A stretch of 64,000 bases of DNA from Streptomyces catenulae. Lineage in GTDB: Bacteria > Actinomycetota > Actinomycetes > Streptomycetales > Streptomycetaceae. Position 1 is the first letter of the stretch, and each line of letters opens with the position of its first letter. A program made the translations under genes and the position numbers. Positions 1-8,928 of the stretch are shown here, piece by piece. A model generated the notes under the pieces. The model searched no databases, was not told where the DNA came from, and was given only the letters and a program-made list of their open reading frames with translations. The stretch lies in contig NZ_JODY01000019.1 of assembly GCF_000718015.1 (NCBI RefSeq), positions 1 to 64,000 of the forward strand, written 5' to 3'.

Positions 1-119
1 GGGCGGGGCGGGAGTCCGGGGGAGTGGGGCCGGTGTTTCGGTGCGGGCCGGGGCTGGGTGGGGTGAGATGCGGAGTGCGGGTGTGGGCCGGGGCGTGGTC
101 CGGGGACCGGCGCCCCCGC

Positions 120-1979
120 TCACCCCACGCTGTCCCGCCACGCCCGGTGCAGGTCGGCGAAGCGGCCGCGGTCGGATATCAGGGTGGTGGGGGTGCCGTC
201 CTCCACGATCCGGCCGTCGGCCATCACCAGCACCCGGTCGGCGATCTCCACCGTCGACAAGCGGTGCGCGATCACCACCGCCGTCCGGCCGCGCAGCACG
301 GTGTCCATCGCCCGCTGCACCGCCCGCTCGCCCGGGATGTCCAACGAACTGGTCGCCTCGTCCAGGATCAGCACGGCGGGGTCGGCGAGCAGCGCCCGCG
401 CGAAGCCGACCAACTGCCGCTGGCCCGCGGAGATCCGGCCGCCCCGCTTACGGACATCGGTGTCGTACCCGTCCGGCAGCGCGGCGATGAAGTCGTGGGC
501 GCCGATCGCCCGGGCGGCCTCCTCGATCTCCGCGCGGGTGGCGTCCGGCCGCCCCAGCGCGATGTTCTCGGCGACCGTCCCGGAGAAGAGGAACGCCTCC
601 TGGGTGACCATCACCACGCCCCGGCGCAGCTCGGCGGCGGACAGCTCCCGCAGGTCCACCCCGTCCAGCAGGACCCGGCCCTCGGTCGGGTCGTAGAAGC
701 GGGCCAGCAGCTTCGCCAGCGTCGACTTACCGGCGCCGGTCGAACCGACCACGGCGACCGTCTCGCCCGCGGCCAGCCGCAGCGCGAAACGGGGCAGCAC
801 CTCGCCGCCGGTCCGGTACGCGAACCGCACCCCCTCGAAGACGACCTCCCGGCCGGGCCGCCCGTCGGAGGCGGGTGGCAGCGACGCCGGGGCGGACGGC
901 TCGGGGACCGACGGGCGCTGCGCCAGCAGACCGGCGATCTTCTCCAGCGAGGCGGCCGCCCCCTGGTAGGAGTTGAGGAACATCCCGAGCCGGTCGATCG
1001 GGTCGTACAGCCGCCGCAGATACAGCACCGCGGCGGCCAGGACGCCCAGCTCCAGCGCGCCGGTCGCCACGCGGTAGGCGCTCCACAGCACGATCGCGGC
1101 GACCGCGAAGTTGGCCACCAGCCGCGACCCGACGACATACCGGGCCATCTCCAGCAAGGTGTCGCCGTTGACACCCTCATGGGTGCGGTTCAGTGCGGCG
1201 AACGCCGCGTCGTTGGGCCGCTCCCGGCGGAACGCCTGCACCGGGCGGATGCCGTTGACCGTCTCGGTGAACTTCACGATGACGGCAGCGACCGCCGACG
1301 ACTTGCTGCTGAACACCCGGATCGAACGCCGCTGGTAGGAGCGGATCAGCAGGGCCAGCGGCCCGGTGGAGGCGAGCGCCGCGACGCCGGTGCGCCAGTC
1401 CAGGTAGAGCAGCATCACGGTGATCGAGACCGTGGAGAGCACGAAGGAGATCAGCTCCTCCAGGCCCTCGTCGAGGAGTTCGCGCAGCGCCTCGACGTCC
1501 GTGGTGGCCCGCGAGATCAGCCGACCCGAGGTGTACCGCTCGTGGAAATCGAGGCTGAGCGCCTGGGCATGCCGGAAGATCCGGCCGCGCAGCTCCAGCA
1601 GCACGTCCTGGCTGATCCGCGCCGAGCACCGGATGAAGAGGTACTTCAGCCCGCCCGACGCCACCGCGCACAGCGCCGCCCCGGCCGCCACGGCGACCAG
1701 CGGACCGTGGTCCCCGGCGCGCAGCGCGGGCACCGCGCGGTCCAGCGCGAACGCCACCAGCAGCGGTCCGGCCTGCACCGCGGCCTGTTGGAGCAGGAGC
1801 ATCACGGCGGAGAGCGTCACCCAGCGGGCGTGCGGCGCCAGCAGCGACCGCAGCAGCCGCCGCGACGCTCCGGGCGGCGCCGGGAGGACGTCCCGGGCGA
1901 AGGCGTCCCCGTCACCGGGCGGCGGCCCGGGCGCGGGCGGATCGGCGGGTACGGCGCCCGGTGCGGGGGCGGTCGTCAT
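120..1979 (-). CDS. ABC exporter half-transporter, canonical-Walker-B subunit
   Basis: This is a 619-residue half-transporter: an ABC transmembrane domain (about residues 45-350) followed by a nucleotide-binding domain. Walker A is GSTGAGKST (412-420) and Walker B ends LILDE (537-541) with the normal catalytic Glu, but the ABC signature is ISAGQ (516-520) instead of LSGGQ. The ATG start overlaps the stop of the upstream ABC gene as ATGA, so the two are translationally coupled. The partner has the reciprocal defect (Asp at its catalytic Glu), which is the pattern of heterodimeric exporters with one degenerate ATP site. It acts in the cytoplasmic membrane; drug or lipid export is likely, but the substrate cannot be read from the sequence. 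Confidence 0.93.
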   Translation of the reverse strand: MTTAPAPGAVPADPPAPGPPPGDGDAFARDVLPAPPGASRRLLRSLLAPHARWVTLSAVMLLLQQAAVQAGPLLVAFALDRAVPALRAGDHGPLVAVAAGAALCAVASGGLKYLFIRCSARISQDVLLELRGRIFRHAQALSLDFHERYTSGRLISRATTDVEALRELLDEGLEELISFVLSTVSITVMLLYLDWRTGVAALASTGPLALLIRSYQRRSIRVFSSKSSAVAAVIVKFTETVNGIRPVQAFRRERPNDAAFAALNRTHEGVNGDTLLEMARYVVGSRLVANFAVAAIVLWSAYRVATGALELGVLAAAVLYLRRLYDPIDRLGMFLNSYQGAAASLEKIAGLLAQRPSVPEPSAPASLPPASDGRPGREVVFEGVRFAYRTGGEVLPRFALRLAAGETVAVVGSTGAGKSTLAKLLARFYDPTEGRVLLDGVDLRELSAAELRRGVVMVTQEAFLFSGTVAENIALGRPDATRAEIEEAARAIGAHDFIAALPDGYDTDVRKRGGRISAGQRQLVGFARALLADPAVLILDEATSSLDIPGERAVQRAMDTVLRGRTAVVIAHRLSTVEIADRVLVMADGRIVEDGTPTTLISDRGRFADLHRAWRDSVG

Positions 1980-4027
1980 CGGGTGCCTCCGGAGGCGTCG
2001 CGGGGCCGGGGCGCGGGCCCCGCCGGGACGGGGTCGGTGCCGGACATCAGCCCGGCGTACTCGGCGTTGTCGCGCAGCAGTTGCTGGTGGGTGCCGACGG
2101 CGGCTATCCGGCCGCCGGAGAGCAGCGCCACCCGGTCGGCCAGCAGGACCGTGGACGGGCGGTGCGCGACGACCAGCGCGGTGGTGGTCGCCAGGACCTG
2201 CCGCAGCGCCGCTTCGACCAGCGCCTCGGTGTGGACGTCGAGGGCGGAGAGCGGATCGTCGAGGATCAGGAAACGCGGCCGTCCGGCGACCGCGCGGGCC
2301 AGCGCGAGCCGCTGCCGCTGGCCGCCCGACAGACTCATGCCCTGCTCCCCGACCTGGGTGTGCACCCCCTGGGGCAGCGCGGCGACGAAACCGTCGGCCT
2401 GCGCCACCTCCAACGCCCGCCGCAGGTCCGCCTCCTGGAGGTCCACGCCGCCCATCAGGACGTTCTCGGCGACGCTCGCGGAGAACAGCGTCGGCTCCTC
2501 GAAGGCGACCGACACCAGACCGCGCACCTCGTCCCGGGAGAGCGCGGTGAGGTCGCGGCCGTCCAGGGTGATCCGGCCACCGGTCGGGTCGTACAGCCGC
2601 GGGACCAGCGCGGTGAGCGTCGTCTTCCCGCTGCCCGTGGCCCCCACCAGCGCCATCGTCTCCCCGGACGCGATACGCAGATCGACACCGCGCAGCGTCG
2701 GCGGGGCGTCCGCGGACGCGTCGGGGTAACGGAACGCGACACCGGAGAAGACGAGTCCGCCGCAGACGCCCGGGCGGTCGGACGAATCGGAGCGGTCCGA
2801 CGAATCGGAGCGGGCGGGCGAATCGGAGCCGTTGGACGCGCCGGGGCGGTCGGACGGTCCGGGGCGGTCGGCGGCGTCGGTACGGCCTGCGCCGGAGCCG
2901 TCGCCGGGACCGCCACCCGAGACGACGTCGGCGGCGTCGTCGGCAGCCGCCCGCGGCCCGGGGAGCAGGGCCGCGGCCGCCGCCTGCCCCGGCAGGGCCT
3001 GCGCCTCCTCCGCCGTCGGTGCGTCCAGCACCTCGAAGTACCGGTCGGTGGCCATCGCCGCCTCGTAGCTCATCGCCAGCAGGAAGCCGATGGAGTCCAC
3101 CGGCCAGCGCAGCGCGAGCGCCGTCGACAGGAAGGCGACCAGCGTCCCGGCCGAGAGCGCGCCGTCCGCCACCTGGAGGGTGCCCAGCACCAGCGCGGCG
3201 CCGATCGCCAGCTCCGGCAGCACGGTGATGGCGGCCCAGAGCACCGCGAGGTACCGGGCCTTGCGCAGCTCGGTGGTGCGCAGCTCATGGGTGAGCCGAC
3301 GGAACATCCGGGCCTGACTGCGGTGGCGGCCGAAGCCCTTCACGATCCGGATACCGAGGACCGACTCCTCGATCACCGTCGTCAGATCGCCGACCTGGTC
3401 CAGCGCCCGGCGGGCGGCCAGCGCGTACTTCGCCTCGAAGACCGAGCAGAGGACCATCAGCGGCAGCACCGGCGCCAGCAGCACCAGCCCCAGCGAGAAG
3501 CGCTGGCTCAGCAGGATTGCGCAGCCCACCACGATGGTCGCGCCGTTGACCAGCAGGAACGTCAGCGGGAACGCCAGGAACATCCGGAGCAGCTGGAGAT
3601 CGGTGGTGGCGCGGGAGAGCAACTGGCCCGACGCCCAGCGGTCGTGGAAGGCGACCGGCAGCCGCTGGAGGCGGGTGTAGAGCCGCTCCCGCAGAGCCGC
3701 CTCGACGCCCGCCAGCGGCCGGGCGACCAGCCAGCGCCGCAGCCCGAACAGCCCCGCCTCGGCCACCCCGAGGGCCAGGAGGAACCCGCCGCCCAGCCAG
3801 ACGCCGCCGGGCGCGCCCGCGGCGACCGGACCGTCCACGATCCACTTGAGCACCAGCGGGATGACGAGGCTGATGCAGGACGCGACCACGGCGACGACCG
3901 CGGCGGTGAACAGCCGCGCCCGCACCGGCCGGACGAACGGCCACAGGCGCAGCAGCGACCGTACGGCGGAGTGCCGCGGGGGCTCGGAGGACGGTGGACG
4001 GGCGGGTGTGCTCGCGGTGGCATCCAT
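1976..4027 (-). CDS. ABC exporter half-transporter, degenerate-Walker-B subunit
   Basis: This 683-residue half-transporter is the promoter-proximal gene of the pair. Walker A is GATGSGKTT (462-470) and the signature is the canonical LSGGQ, but Walker B reads LILDD (587-591), so Asp replaces the catalytic Glu. The start MDATAST was chosen because upstream in-frame sequence is Gly/Ala/Arg-rich and unlike a transporter N-terminus. Between membrane and nucleotide-binding domains (about residues 375-421) lies an unusual Ser/Asp/Arg/Gly low-complexity linker encoded by imperfect DNA repeats. It most likely pairs with the adjacent 619-residue subunit as a heterodimeric exporter; the substrate is unknown. 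Confidence 0.92.
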   Translation of the reverse strand: MDATASTPARPPSSEPPRHSAVRSLLRLWPFVRPVRARLFTAAVVAVVASCISLVIPLVLKWIVDGPVAAGAPGGVWLGGGFLLALGVAEAGLFGLRRWLVARPLAGVEAALRERLYTRLQRLPVAFHDRWASGQLLSRATTDLQLLRMFLAFPLTFLLVNGATIVVGCAILLSQRFSLGLVLLAPVLPLMVLCSVFEAKYALAARRALDQVGDLTTVIEESVLGIRIVKGFGRHRSQARMFRRLTHELRTTELRKARYLAVLWAAITVLPELAIGAALVLGTLQVADGALSAGTLVAFLSTALALRWPVDSIGFLLAMSYEAAMATDRYFEVLDAPTAEEAQALPGQAAAAALLPGPRAAADDAADVVSGGGPGDGSGAGRTDAADRPGPSDRPGASNGSDSPARSDSSDRSDSSDRPGVCGGLVFSGVAFRYPDASADAPPTLRGVDLRIASGETMALVGATGSGKTTLTALVPRLYDPTGGRITLDGRDLTALSRDEVRGLVSVAFEEPTLFSASVAENVLMGGVDLQEADLRRALEVAQADGFVAALPQGVHTQVGEQGMSLSGGQRQRLALARAVAGRPRFLILDDPLSALDVHTEALVEAALRQVLATTTALVVAHRPSTVLLADRVALLSGGRIAAVGTHQQLLRDNAEYAGLMSGTDPVPAGPAPRPRDASGGTR
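2765..2900. repeat. Imperfect short repeats encoding a Ser/Asp linker in the ABC exporter
   Basis: Two adjacent near-identical copies of a roughly 18-base unit containing GACGAATCGGAGCGG are followed by decayed copies. They lie inside the coding sequence between the membrane and ATPase domains. The unit length is a multiple of three, so copy-number change would lengthen or shorten the linker without a frameshift. Confidence 0.7.
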
Positions 4028-4369
4028 CACAGGCGAGAGTAAGGGCGGCCACCGACAACGCTCATGTCCTTTTCCCGTCGCACGGCCCACCGCCCGACCG
4101 CCCGCCGCGCCCCCACCCCCGCTGACCTGCGCCTCCACCCGCCCGGCGGTACTTCGGAGCCACACCGTCTCCCCCAAGGGGCGCCCGGGCCGCCGCCCGA
4201 CCGCCCATCACCCGCGCGGCCCGGCCCGCTCCCGCGCCGCCCCGCACTCCGCCGCTCGGCCCGGCGGACGCCCTCGGCCGCCCCCGTACCACCGCAACGC
4301 CGTATCCCGTACGGGACACGGACCTGCCGGGCCGTCACTTCCGGGGCGACAACCGTCGCATCCGTCACA
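4028..4369. other. Divergent intergenic region (ABC exporter / L,D-transpeptidase)
   Basis: These 342 bases separate divergent genes and must hold both promoters. I see no clear -35/-10 pair and no operator. Long in-frame extensions of both flanking genes run through it, but their composition is not protein-like. Confidence 0.5.
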
Positions 4370-5614
4370 ATGCGCCACATGTCCGGTGATGAGAAGGACC
4401 GCACCCCCCGTCCGCCGGCCCGCCGCCCCGTGCGGCTCCGGCGCCTCCTCCGTCTCGCCCTGGTGCCGGTGTGCGCTCTGACCGCGGCGACCGGCTGCGC
4501 CGTCCCCGACCTCTTCGGCAGCGACAAGCCGCCCGGCGCGGAACGCGGCATCGACGTCGAGCCCGGCGACGGCGCCCGCGATGTGAGCGAGAGCGGACGG
4601 CTCCTCATCCGGGTGCCCGACGGGCGCCTCCAGCGGGTGACGGTGCGGCGTACCGGCGACGGCGGCGCGGCGCAGGTCCCGGGCCGGATCTCCCGGGACG
4701 GCCTGACCTGGCGGCCCACCGCGCACCGGCTGGAGGCGGCGGCGACGTACACCGTGGACGCGGTGGCGATGGACGGCGAGGGCGACCGCAGGACCCGCCA
4801 CACCACGTTCACCACCGGCCCCGCCAAGCTGGCCGCCGGTTTCCTCCCGGAGGACGGCGCGACCGTCGGCACCGGCATGATCGTCTCGCTCCAGTTCAAC
4901 CACCCGATCCCCGACCTCGCCGCCGTCCAGCGGGCCGTCCGGGTCACCGCCGATCCGGACGTCGAACTGGCCCCCCACTGGTTCGGCGACCAGCGGCTGG
5001 ACTTCCGCCCGAAGGAGCGCTGGCGGCCCGGCACCGAGGTCACCGTCGAGGTCCGGCTGGACGGCGTCCGGGCCGGTCCCCGCACCTTCGGCACCCAGAG
5101 CGAGACCGTCCGCTTCCGGATCGGCAGGGACCAGACGAGCGTCATCGACGCGGCCCGGCACAGCCTGACGGTCACCCGCCAGGGGGAGAAGCCGGTGACG
5201 CTGCCGGTCACCGCGGGCGACGAGAAGAACCCCACGTACAACGGGAAGATGGTGATCCTGGAGCGGCTGCCGAAGACGCGGATGGACGCCCGGACCGTCG
5301 GCTTCGGCCGCGCCTACGACATCCCCGACGTGCCGCACGCGATGCGCCTGACGACCTCCGGGACCTTCCTGCACGGCAACTACTGGGCCGACCCCGACAT
5401 CTTCGGCGACGAGAACACCAGCCACGGCTGCGTCGGGCTGCTCGACAACAAGGGCGGCAAGGGCGCCACCCCGGCCGGTTGGTTCTACGCCCAGTCGCTC
5501 ATCGGCGACATCGTGGAGGTCGTCCACTCCCGGGACCGCGTCGTCGCCGCGGACAACGGTCTCGGCGGCTGGAACATGCCCTGGGAGCAGTGGCGGGCGG
5601 GGACGGCCCTGTAG
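4370..5614 (+). CDS. L,D-transpeptidase lipoprotein (YkuD domain), copy 1
   Basis: This 414-residue exported lipoprotein has an Arg-rich N-terminus, a hydrophobic stretch and a lipobox ending at Cys43. Two Ig-like domains typical of actinobacterial L,D-transpeptidases precede the C-terminal YkuD catalytic domain, with HGNY at about 335 and SHGC with nucleophile Cys354. The family forms 3-3 peptidoglycan cross-links outside the membrane. The start could be either of two ATGs nine bases apart (4370 or 4379). The next gene is a close paralogue in the same orientation, so the pair looks like a tandem duplication. Confidence 0.93.
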   Translation: MRHMSGDEKDRTPRPPARRPVRLRRLLRLALVPVCALTAATGCAVPDLFGSDKPPGAERGIDVEPGDGARDVSESGRLLIRVPDGRLQRVTVRRTGDGGAAQVPGRISRDGLTWRPTAHRLEAAATYTVDAVAMDGEGDRRTRHTTFTTGPAKLAAGFLPEDGATVGTGMIVSLQFNHPIPDLAAVQRAVRVTADPDVELAPHWFGDQRLDFRPKERWRPGTEVTVEVRLDGVRAGPRTFGTQSETVRFRIGRDQTSVIDAARHSLTVTRQGEKPVTLPVTAGDEKNPTYNGKMVILERLPKTRMDARTVGFGRAYDIPDVPHAMRLTTSGTFLHGNYWADPDIFGDENTSHGCVGLLDNKGGKGATPAGWFYAQSLIGDIVEVVHSRDRVVAADNGLGGWNMPWEQWRAGTAL

Positions 5615-5960
5615 CGGCCCGGTGGCCGTCCGGCCCTCGGCGAGTGCGCCGGGCCGGACGGACCCGGTGTCCGGTGCGGGGCGCTCCCCAGCACCCCGTA
5701 CCGGACGGAGCGTCAACGTCCATACGTATCAATCGATTTGACGCCCGTTTCTTCTGCCCCGTCCCGTCCCGCTTTCCCTGTTTCTGTCCGTCCCGGGGGC
5801 GCCGTGGTGTGCGCCCCGAGCCGCCCTTGCCGGGCAGCCCGCTGTCCTACCCATGTGGTTATCTACACGCAGGACGCGGCCGCCCGGCGGTGCCGCGTCG
5901 TACGGCGGTGTTCCGTACGCAGGGGAGTGCGTGCGGGGCGAGGGGAAGAGGGGCCAAGGG
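5615..5960 (+). other. Intergenic region between the two L,D-transpeptidases
   Basis: This 346-base gap has a TTGACG hexamer at 5738-5743 in an AT-richer patch, and a TATCTA at 5860-5865. Neither has a convincing partner element. An independent promoter for the second transpeptidase is likely but not proven. No gene is seen. Confidence 0.4.
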
Positions 5961-7214
5961 ATGCACCAGGCGATATCCGCAGAGCCGAGACGGCGGTCGG
6001 CGCCTCCGCGGGCGATACGGCGGCGGGCCCGGCGCGGCGCCGTCGTCGCCCTGGCGCTCGGCTCCGTCCTGCTCGCCGCGGGCTGCGGGGACGGTCCGGA
6101 CGCGAAGGGCGCGGCCGACCGGGCGCGCGCCGCGCACGGCCCCTCGAAAGCCGTCGTGACGATCGCCCCCAAGGACGGCGAGAACTCCGTCGCCACCCGC
6201 GGCGCCCTCGCGGTGACGGCCCGGTGGGGCAAGCTCCGCTCCGTCACGGTCAAGGACGCGAAGGGCAAGGAGATACCGGGCCGCATATCCGGCGGCGGCA
6301 CCGGCTGGCAGCCCACCGGACACCTCGGGACGGCGACCACGTACACCGTGACGGCCGAAGCCGCCGACGCGGAGGGCCGGAAGGTCACCCGCCACGCCCG
6401 CTTCACCACGCTCAGGCCCGAGGCGACGTTCACCACGACGTACACACCGGACGGCGGGGAGAAGGTCGGCGTCGGGATGCCGGTCTCGCTGCGCTTCAGC
6501 CGCGGCATCACCGACCCCGCCGCCGTGGAGAAGGCCGTCCGGGTCACCGCGGAGCCCGCCGTTCCCGTCGAGAGCCACTGGTTCGGCAACGACCGGCTGG
6601 ACTTCCGCCCCGAGAAGTACTGGGCCCCCGGCACCAAGGTCACCCTCCGGCTCGCCCTCGACGGCGTCGAGGGCCGCCCCGGCGTCTACGGCACCCAGTC
6701 CCGGAAGGTGTCGTTCACCGTCGGGCGCAGCCAGATCAGCACCGTCGACGCCCGGTCGAAGAAGATGACGGTGGTCCGCGACGGCAAGAAGATCAAGACC
6801 ATCCCGATCTCCGCCGGGGCGCCGGGCACCGAGACGTACAACGGCCGGATGGTCATCAGCGAGAAGCTCCGGGTGACCCGGATGAACGGCGCGACCGTCG
6901 GCTTCGACGGCCAGTACGACATCGAGGACGTCCCGCACGCCATGCGGCTGAGCACCTCCGGCACCTTCATCCACGGCAACTACTGGTCGGGGCAGGGCGC
7001 GTTCGGCAACCGCAACGCCAGCCACGGCTGTGTGGGCCTCTTCGACCGGCGCGGCGGCGGCGATCCGGCCACCCCCGCCGCCTGGTTCTTCCGCAACTCC
7101 CTCGTCGGTGACGTGGTCGTCGTCAAGAACTCCCACGACGAGACGATCCGGCCGGACAACGGCTTCAGCGACTGGAACCTCTCCTGGAAGGAGTGGAAGG
7201 ACCGACGGCGCTGA
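5961..7214 (+). CDS. L,D-transpeptidase lipoprotein (YkuD domain), copy 2
   Basis: This 417-residue paralogue of the preceding gene has the same architecture: twin-Arg-rich signal, lipobox ending at Cys42, Ig-like domains, and a YkuD domain with HGNY and SHGC, nucleophile Cys357. It should cross-link peptidoglycan stem peptides 3-3 on the outer face of the membrane. The start MHQAIS is preferred over an upstream in-frame ATG because a purine-rich GAGGGGAAGAGG stretch lies just before it and a proper signal peptide follows. The mature N-terminal region differs most from copy 1; the catalytic domains are nearly collinear. Confidence 0.93.
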   Translation: MHQAISAEPRRRSAPPRAIRRRARRGAVVALALGSVLLAAGCGDGPDAKGAADRARAAHGPSKAVVTIAPKDGENSVATRGALAVTARWGKLRSVTVKDAKGKEIPGRISGGGTGWQPTGHLGTATTYTVTAEAADAEGRKVTRHARFTTLRPEATFTTTYTPDGGEKVGVGMPVSLRFSRGITDPAAVEKAVRVTAEPAVPVESHWFGNDRLDFRPEKYWAPGTKVTLRLALDGVEGRPGVYGTQSRKVSFTVGRSQISTVDARSKKMTVVRDGKKIKTIPISAGAPGTETYNGRMVISEKLRVTRMNGATVGFDGQYDIEDVPHAMRLSTSGTFIHGNYWSGQGAFGNRNASHGCVGLFDRRGGGDPATPAAWFFRNSLVGDVVVVKNSHDETIRPDNGFSDWNLSWKEWKDRRR

Positions 7215-7284
7215 CGCGGCGGCACCCGGTCCGGGGTGGCGCGGGGCACGTCGGCGTACCGTACCCAGCGCCGTTAACGACGGC

Positions 7285-7290
7285 TAACCT
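7285..7290 (+). promoter_or_regulatory. -10 element TAACCT of the enoyl-CoA hydratase gene
   Basis: The hexamer ends seven bases before the ATG, so transcription would start at or next to the start codon, giving a leaderless mRNA. No Shine-Dalgarno sequence is visible between it and the ATG. Confidence 0.5.
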
Positions 7291-7297
7291 TCGCGGT

Positions 7298-8068
7298 ATG
7301 ACTGTGAACTTCGAGATCGCCGACGGTGTCGGGACCATCCAGCTCGACCGCCCGCCGATGAACGCGTTGGACATCGCCACCCAGGACCGGCTGCGGGAGC
7401 TGGGCGAGGAGGCCACCCGCCGGGACGACGTCCGCGCGGTCGTGGTGCGCGGCAGTGAGAAGGTGTTCGCCGCCGGGGCGGACATCAAGGAGATGCAGCG
7501 GATGGACCACGCCGCCATGGTGGTGCGGTCCAAGGCGCTGCAGGATTCGTTCAGTGCCATCGCGCGCATCCCCAAGCCGGTGGTCGCCGCGGTCACCGGC
7601 TACGCCCTCGGCGGCGGCTGCGAGCTGGCGCTCTGCGCGGACTTCCGGATCGCGGCGGAGAACGCCAAGCTCGGCCAGCCGGAGATCCTGCTCGGCGTCA
7701 TCCCGGGCGCCGGCGGCACCCAGCGGCTGGCGCGGCTGGTCGGCCCGTCCAAGGCCAAGGACCTGATCTTCACCGGGCGCCATGTGCGGGCCGACGAGGC
7801 GCTGGCCATCGGTCTGGTCGACCGGGTGGTCCCGGCGGCCGAGGTCTTCGAGGCGGCGCACGCCTGGGCGGCGCAGCTGGCGAAGGGCCCGGCGCTCGCC
7901 CTGCGCGCCGCCAAGGAAGCCGTCGACGCCGGTCTGGAGACGGACCTCGAAACCGGCCTGGCCATCGAACGCTCCGTGTTCGCCGGGCTGTTCGCGACCG
8001 AGGACCGCGAGATCGGGATGCGCAGCTTCGTCGAGGACGGCCCGGGGAAGGCCAAGTTCCGCCGCTGA
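7298..8068 (+). CDS. Enoyl-CoA hydratase/isomerase family protein
   Basis: This 256-residue protein is a complete single-domain crotonase. The oxyanion-hole segment GYALGGGCELAL and the catalytic region EILLGVIPGAGGTQRL carry the Gly and Glu positions expected for hydration of 2-enoyl-CoA. Length matches the family (about 255-260). The ATG at 7298 was taken because the fold begins at once and a -10-like TAACCT sits seven bases upstream. It stands alone with no beta-oxidation partners nearby, so its substrate is unknown; a short-chain or branched enoyl-CoA is plausible. Confidence 0.92.
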   Translation: MTVNFEIADGVGTIQLDRPPMNALDIATQDRLRELGEEATRRDDVRAVVVRGSEKVFAAGADIKEMQRMDHAAMVVRSKALQDSFSAIARIPKPVVAAVTGYALGGGCELALCADFRIAAENAKLGQPEILLGVIPGAGGTQRLARLVGPSKAKDLIFTGRHVRADEALAIGLVDRVVPAAEVFEAAHAWAAQLAKGPALALRAAKEAVDAGLETDLETGLAIERSVFAGLFATEDREIGMRSFVEDGPGKAKFRR

Positions 8069-8334
8069 GAAGGTGGTTGGCGGGGCGGGTGGGCGGCCGG
8101 TGTGCGGTGCCCCGTGCGGGGGAATCGCGCCGATCCGGCCCCGTACGCGCCCGCCCCGCGCCGCCGCTCCGGCGGGCGCCGCCCGGCACCGTCGCACCGC
8201 AGCTCAGGCAGGTGACAGTGGTGTCATGAACGCCGCCGGAACGGCCTTTGCGGTGACCGGAATCCGGTGTCCGCCAGGGTGGGATTCCGCCGGATCCGGT
8301 CCCGTGGTGGTGGCGCAACGGCCATGATGGGGGC

Positions 8335-8862
8335 ATGGCGGGCCTGGAGGAGTCGGAGCAGTCGCAGCCGCTGTGCGGCACGGCTGCCACCTGCCGGGGA
8401 GTCCCCGGCGCAGCGGAGAGCGGCGGAGCGGCGCCGGACGCCCCGGGACCCCTGGTGCTCGATCTGCTCGGCGACCCTTCCGTGGACGAGGTCCCGTTCC
8501 CCTCGCGGCCGGAATCCGCCGGTGCCGCCCGCCGTCTGACCCACCGGGTCCTCCATGAACAGTGGGGTCTGCCCCCGCACCTCACCGAGAACGCCGTTCT
8601 GCTGGTGTCGGAGCTGGTCGGCAACGCCGTACGGCACACCGGCGCGCGGCGGTTCGGGCTGCGGATGCTGCGGCGGCGCGGCTGGATCCGGATCGAGGTG
8701 CGCGACCCCTCGCGCGGACTGCCGTGTCTGATGCCGGTCCGGGAGCTGGACATCAGTGGCCGGGGTCTCTTCCTCGTCGAGACGCTCTCCGACCGCTGGG
8801 GCGTCGATCTGCTGCCGCGCGGCAAGACCACCTGGTTCGAGATGCGCACCGGCGACCGCTGA
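8335..8862 (+). CDS. ATP-binding protein, anti-sigma-factor-type HATPase
   Basis: This 175-residue protein carries one GHKL/HATPase_c_2 fold. The N-box is ELVGNAVRH (about 97-105) and a glycine lid SGRGLFLVETLSDRWG lies near 140-155. A roughly 60-residue variable N-terminus precedes it. There is no phosphoacceptor His domain, so it is not a sensor kinase. Streptomyces encode many such orphan RsbW/SpoIIAB-like proteins, thought to bind sigma factors or anti-anti-sigma factors; no partner is adjacent. A perfect stem-loop follows 28 bases after the stop. Confidence 0.85.
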   Translation: MAGLEESEQSQPLCGTAATCRGVPGAAESGGAAPDAPGPLVLDLLGDPSVDEVPFPSRPESAGAARRLTHRVLHEQWGLPPHLTENAVLLVSELVGNAVRHTGARRFGLRMLRRRGWIRIEVRDPSRGLPCLMPVRELDISGRGLFLVETLSDRWGVDLLPRGKTTWFEMRTGDR

Positions 8863-8890
8863 CCCGCGGCGCCCGCCCCCGGATACGCGA

Positions 8891-8928
8891 CTGGGGCCTC
8901 CCGCAGGGTTGTGCGGGTGAGGCCCCAG
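8891..8928 (+). terminator. Stem-loop terminator after the ATP-binding protein gene
   Basis: A perfect 10-base outer stem (CTGGGGCCTC with GAGGCCCCAG) encloses a second short stem. There is no T-run, as usual for Streptomyces terminators. Confidence 0.75.

Noticed and set aside
24..4042. Very long open frames on the strand opposite the ABC exporter genes
   Set aside because: They are rich in Arg, Pro and Gly and mirror the true genes in another frame; no domain is recognisable and no ribosome-binding site fits.
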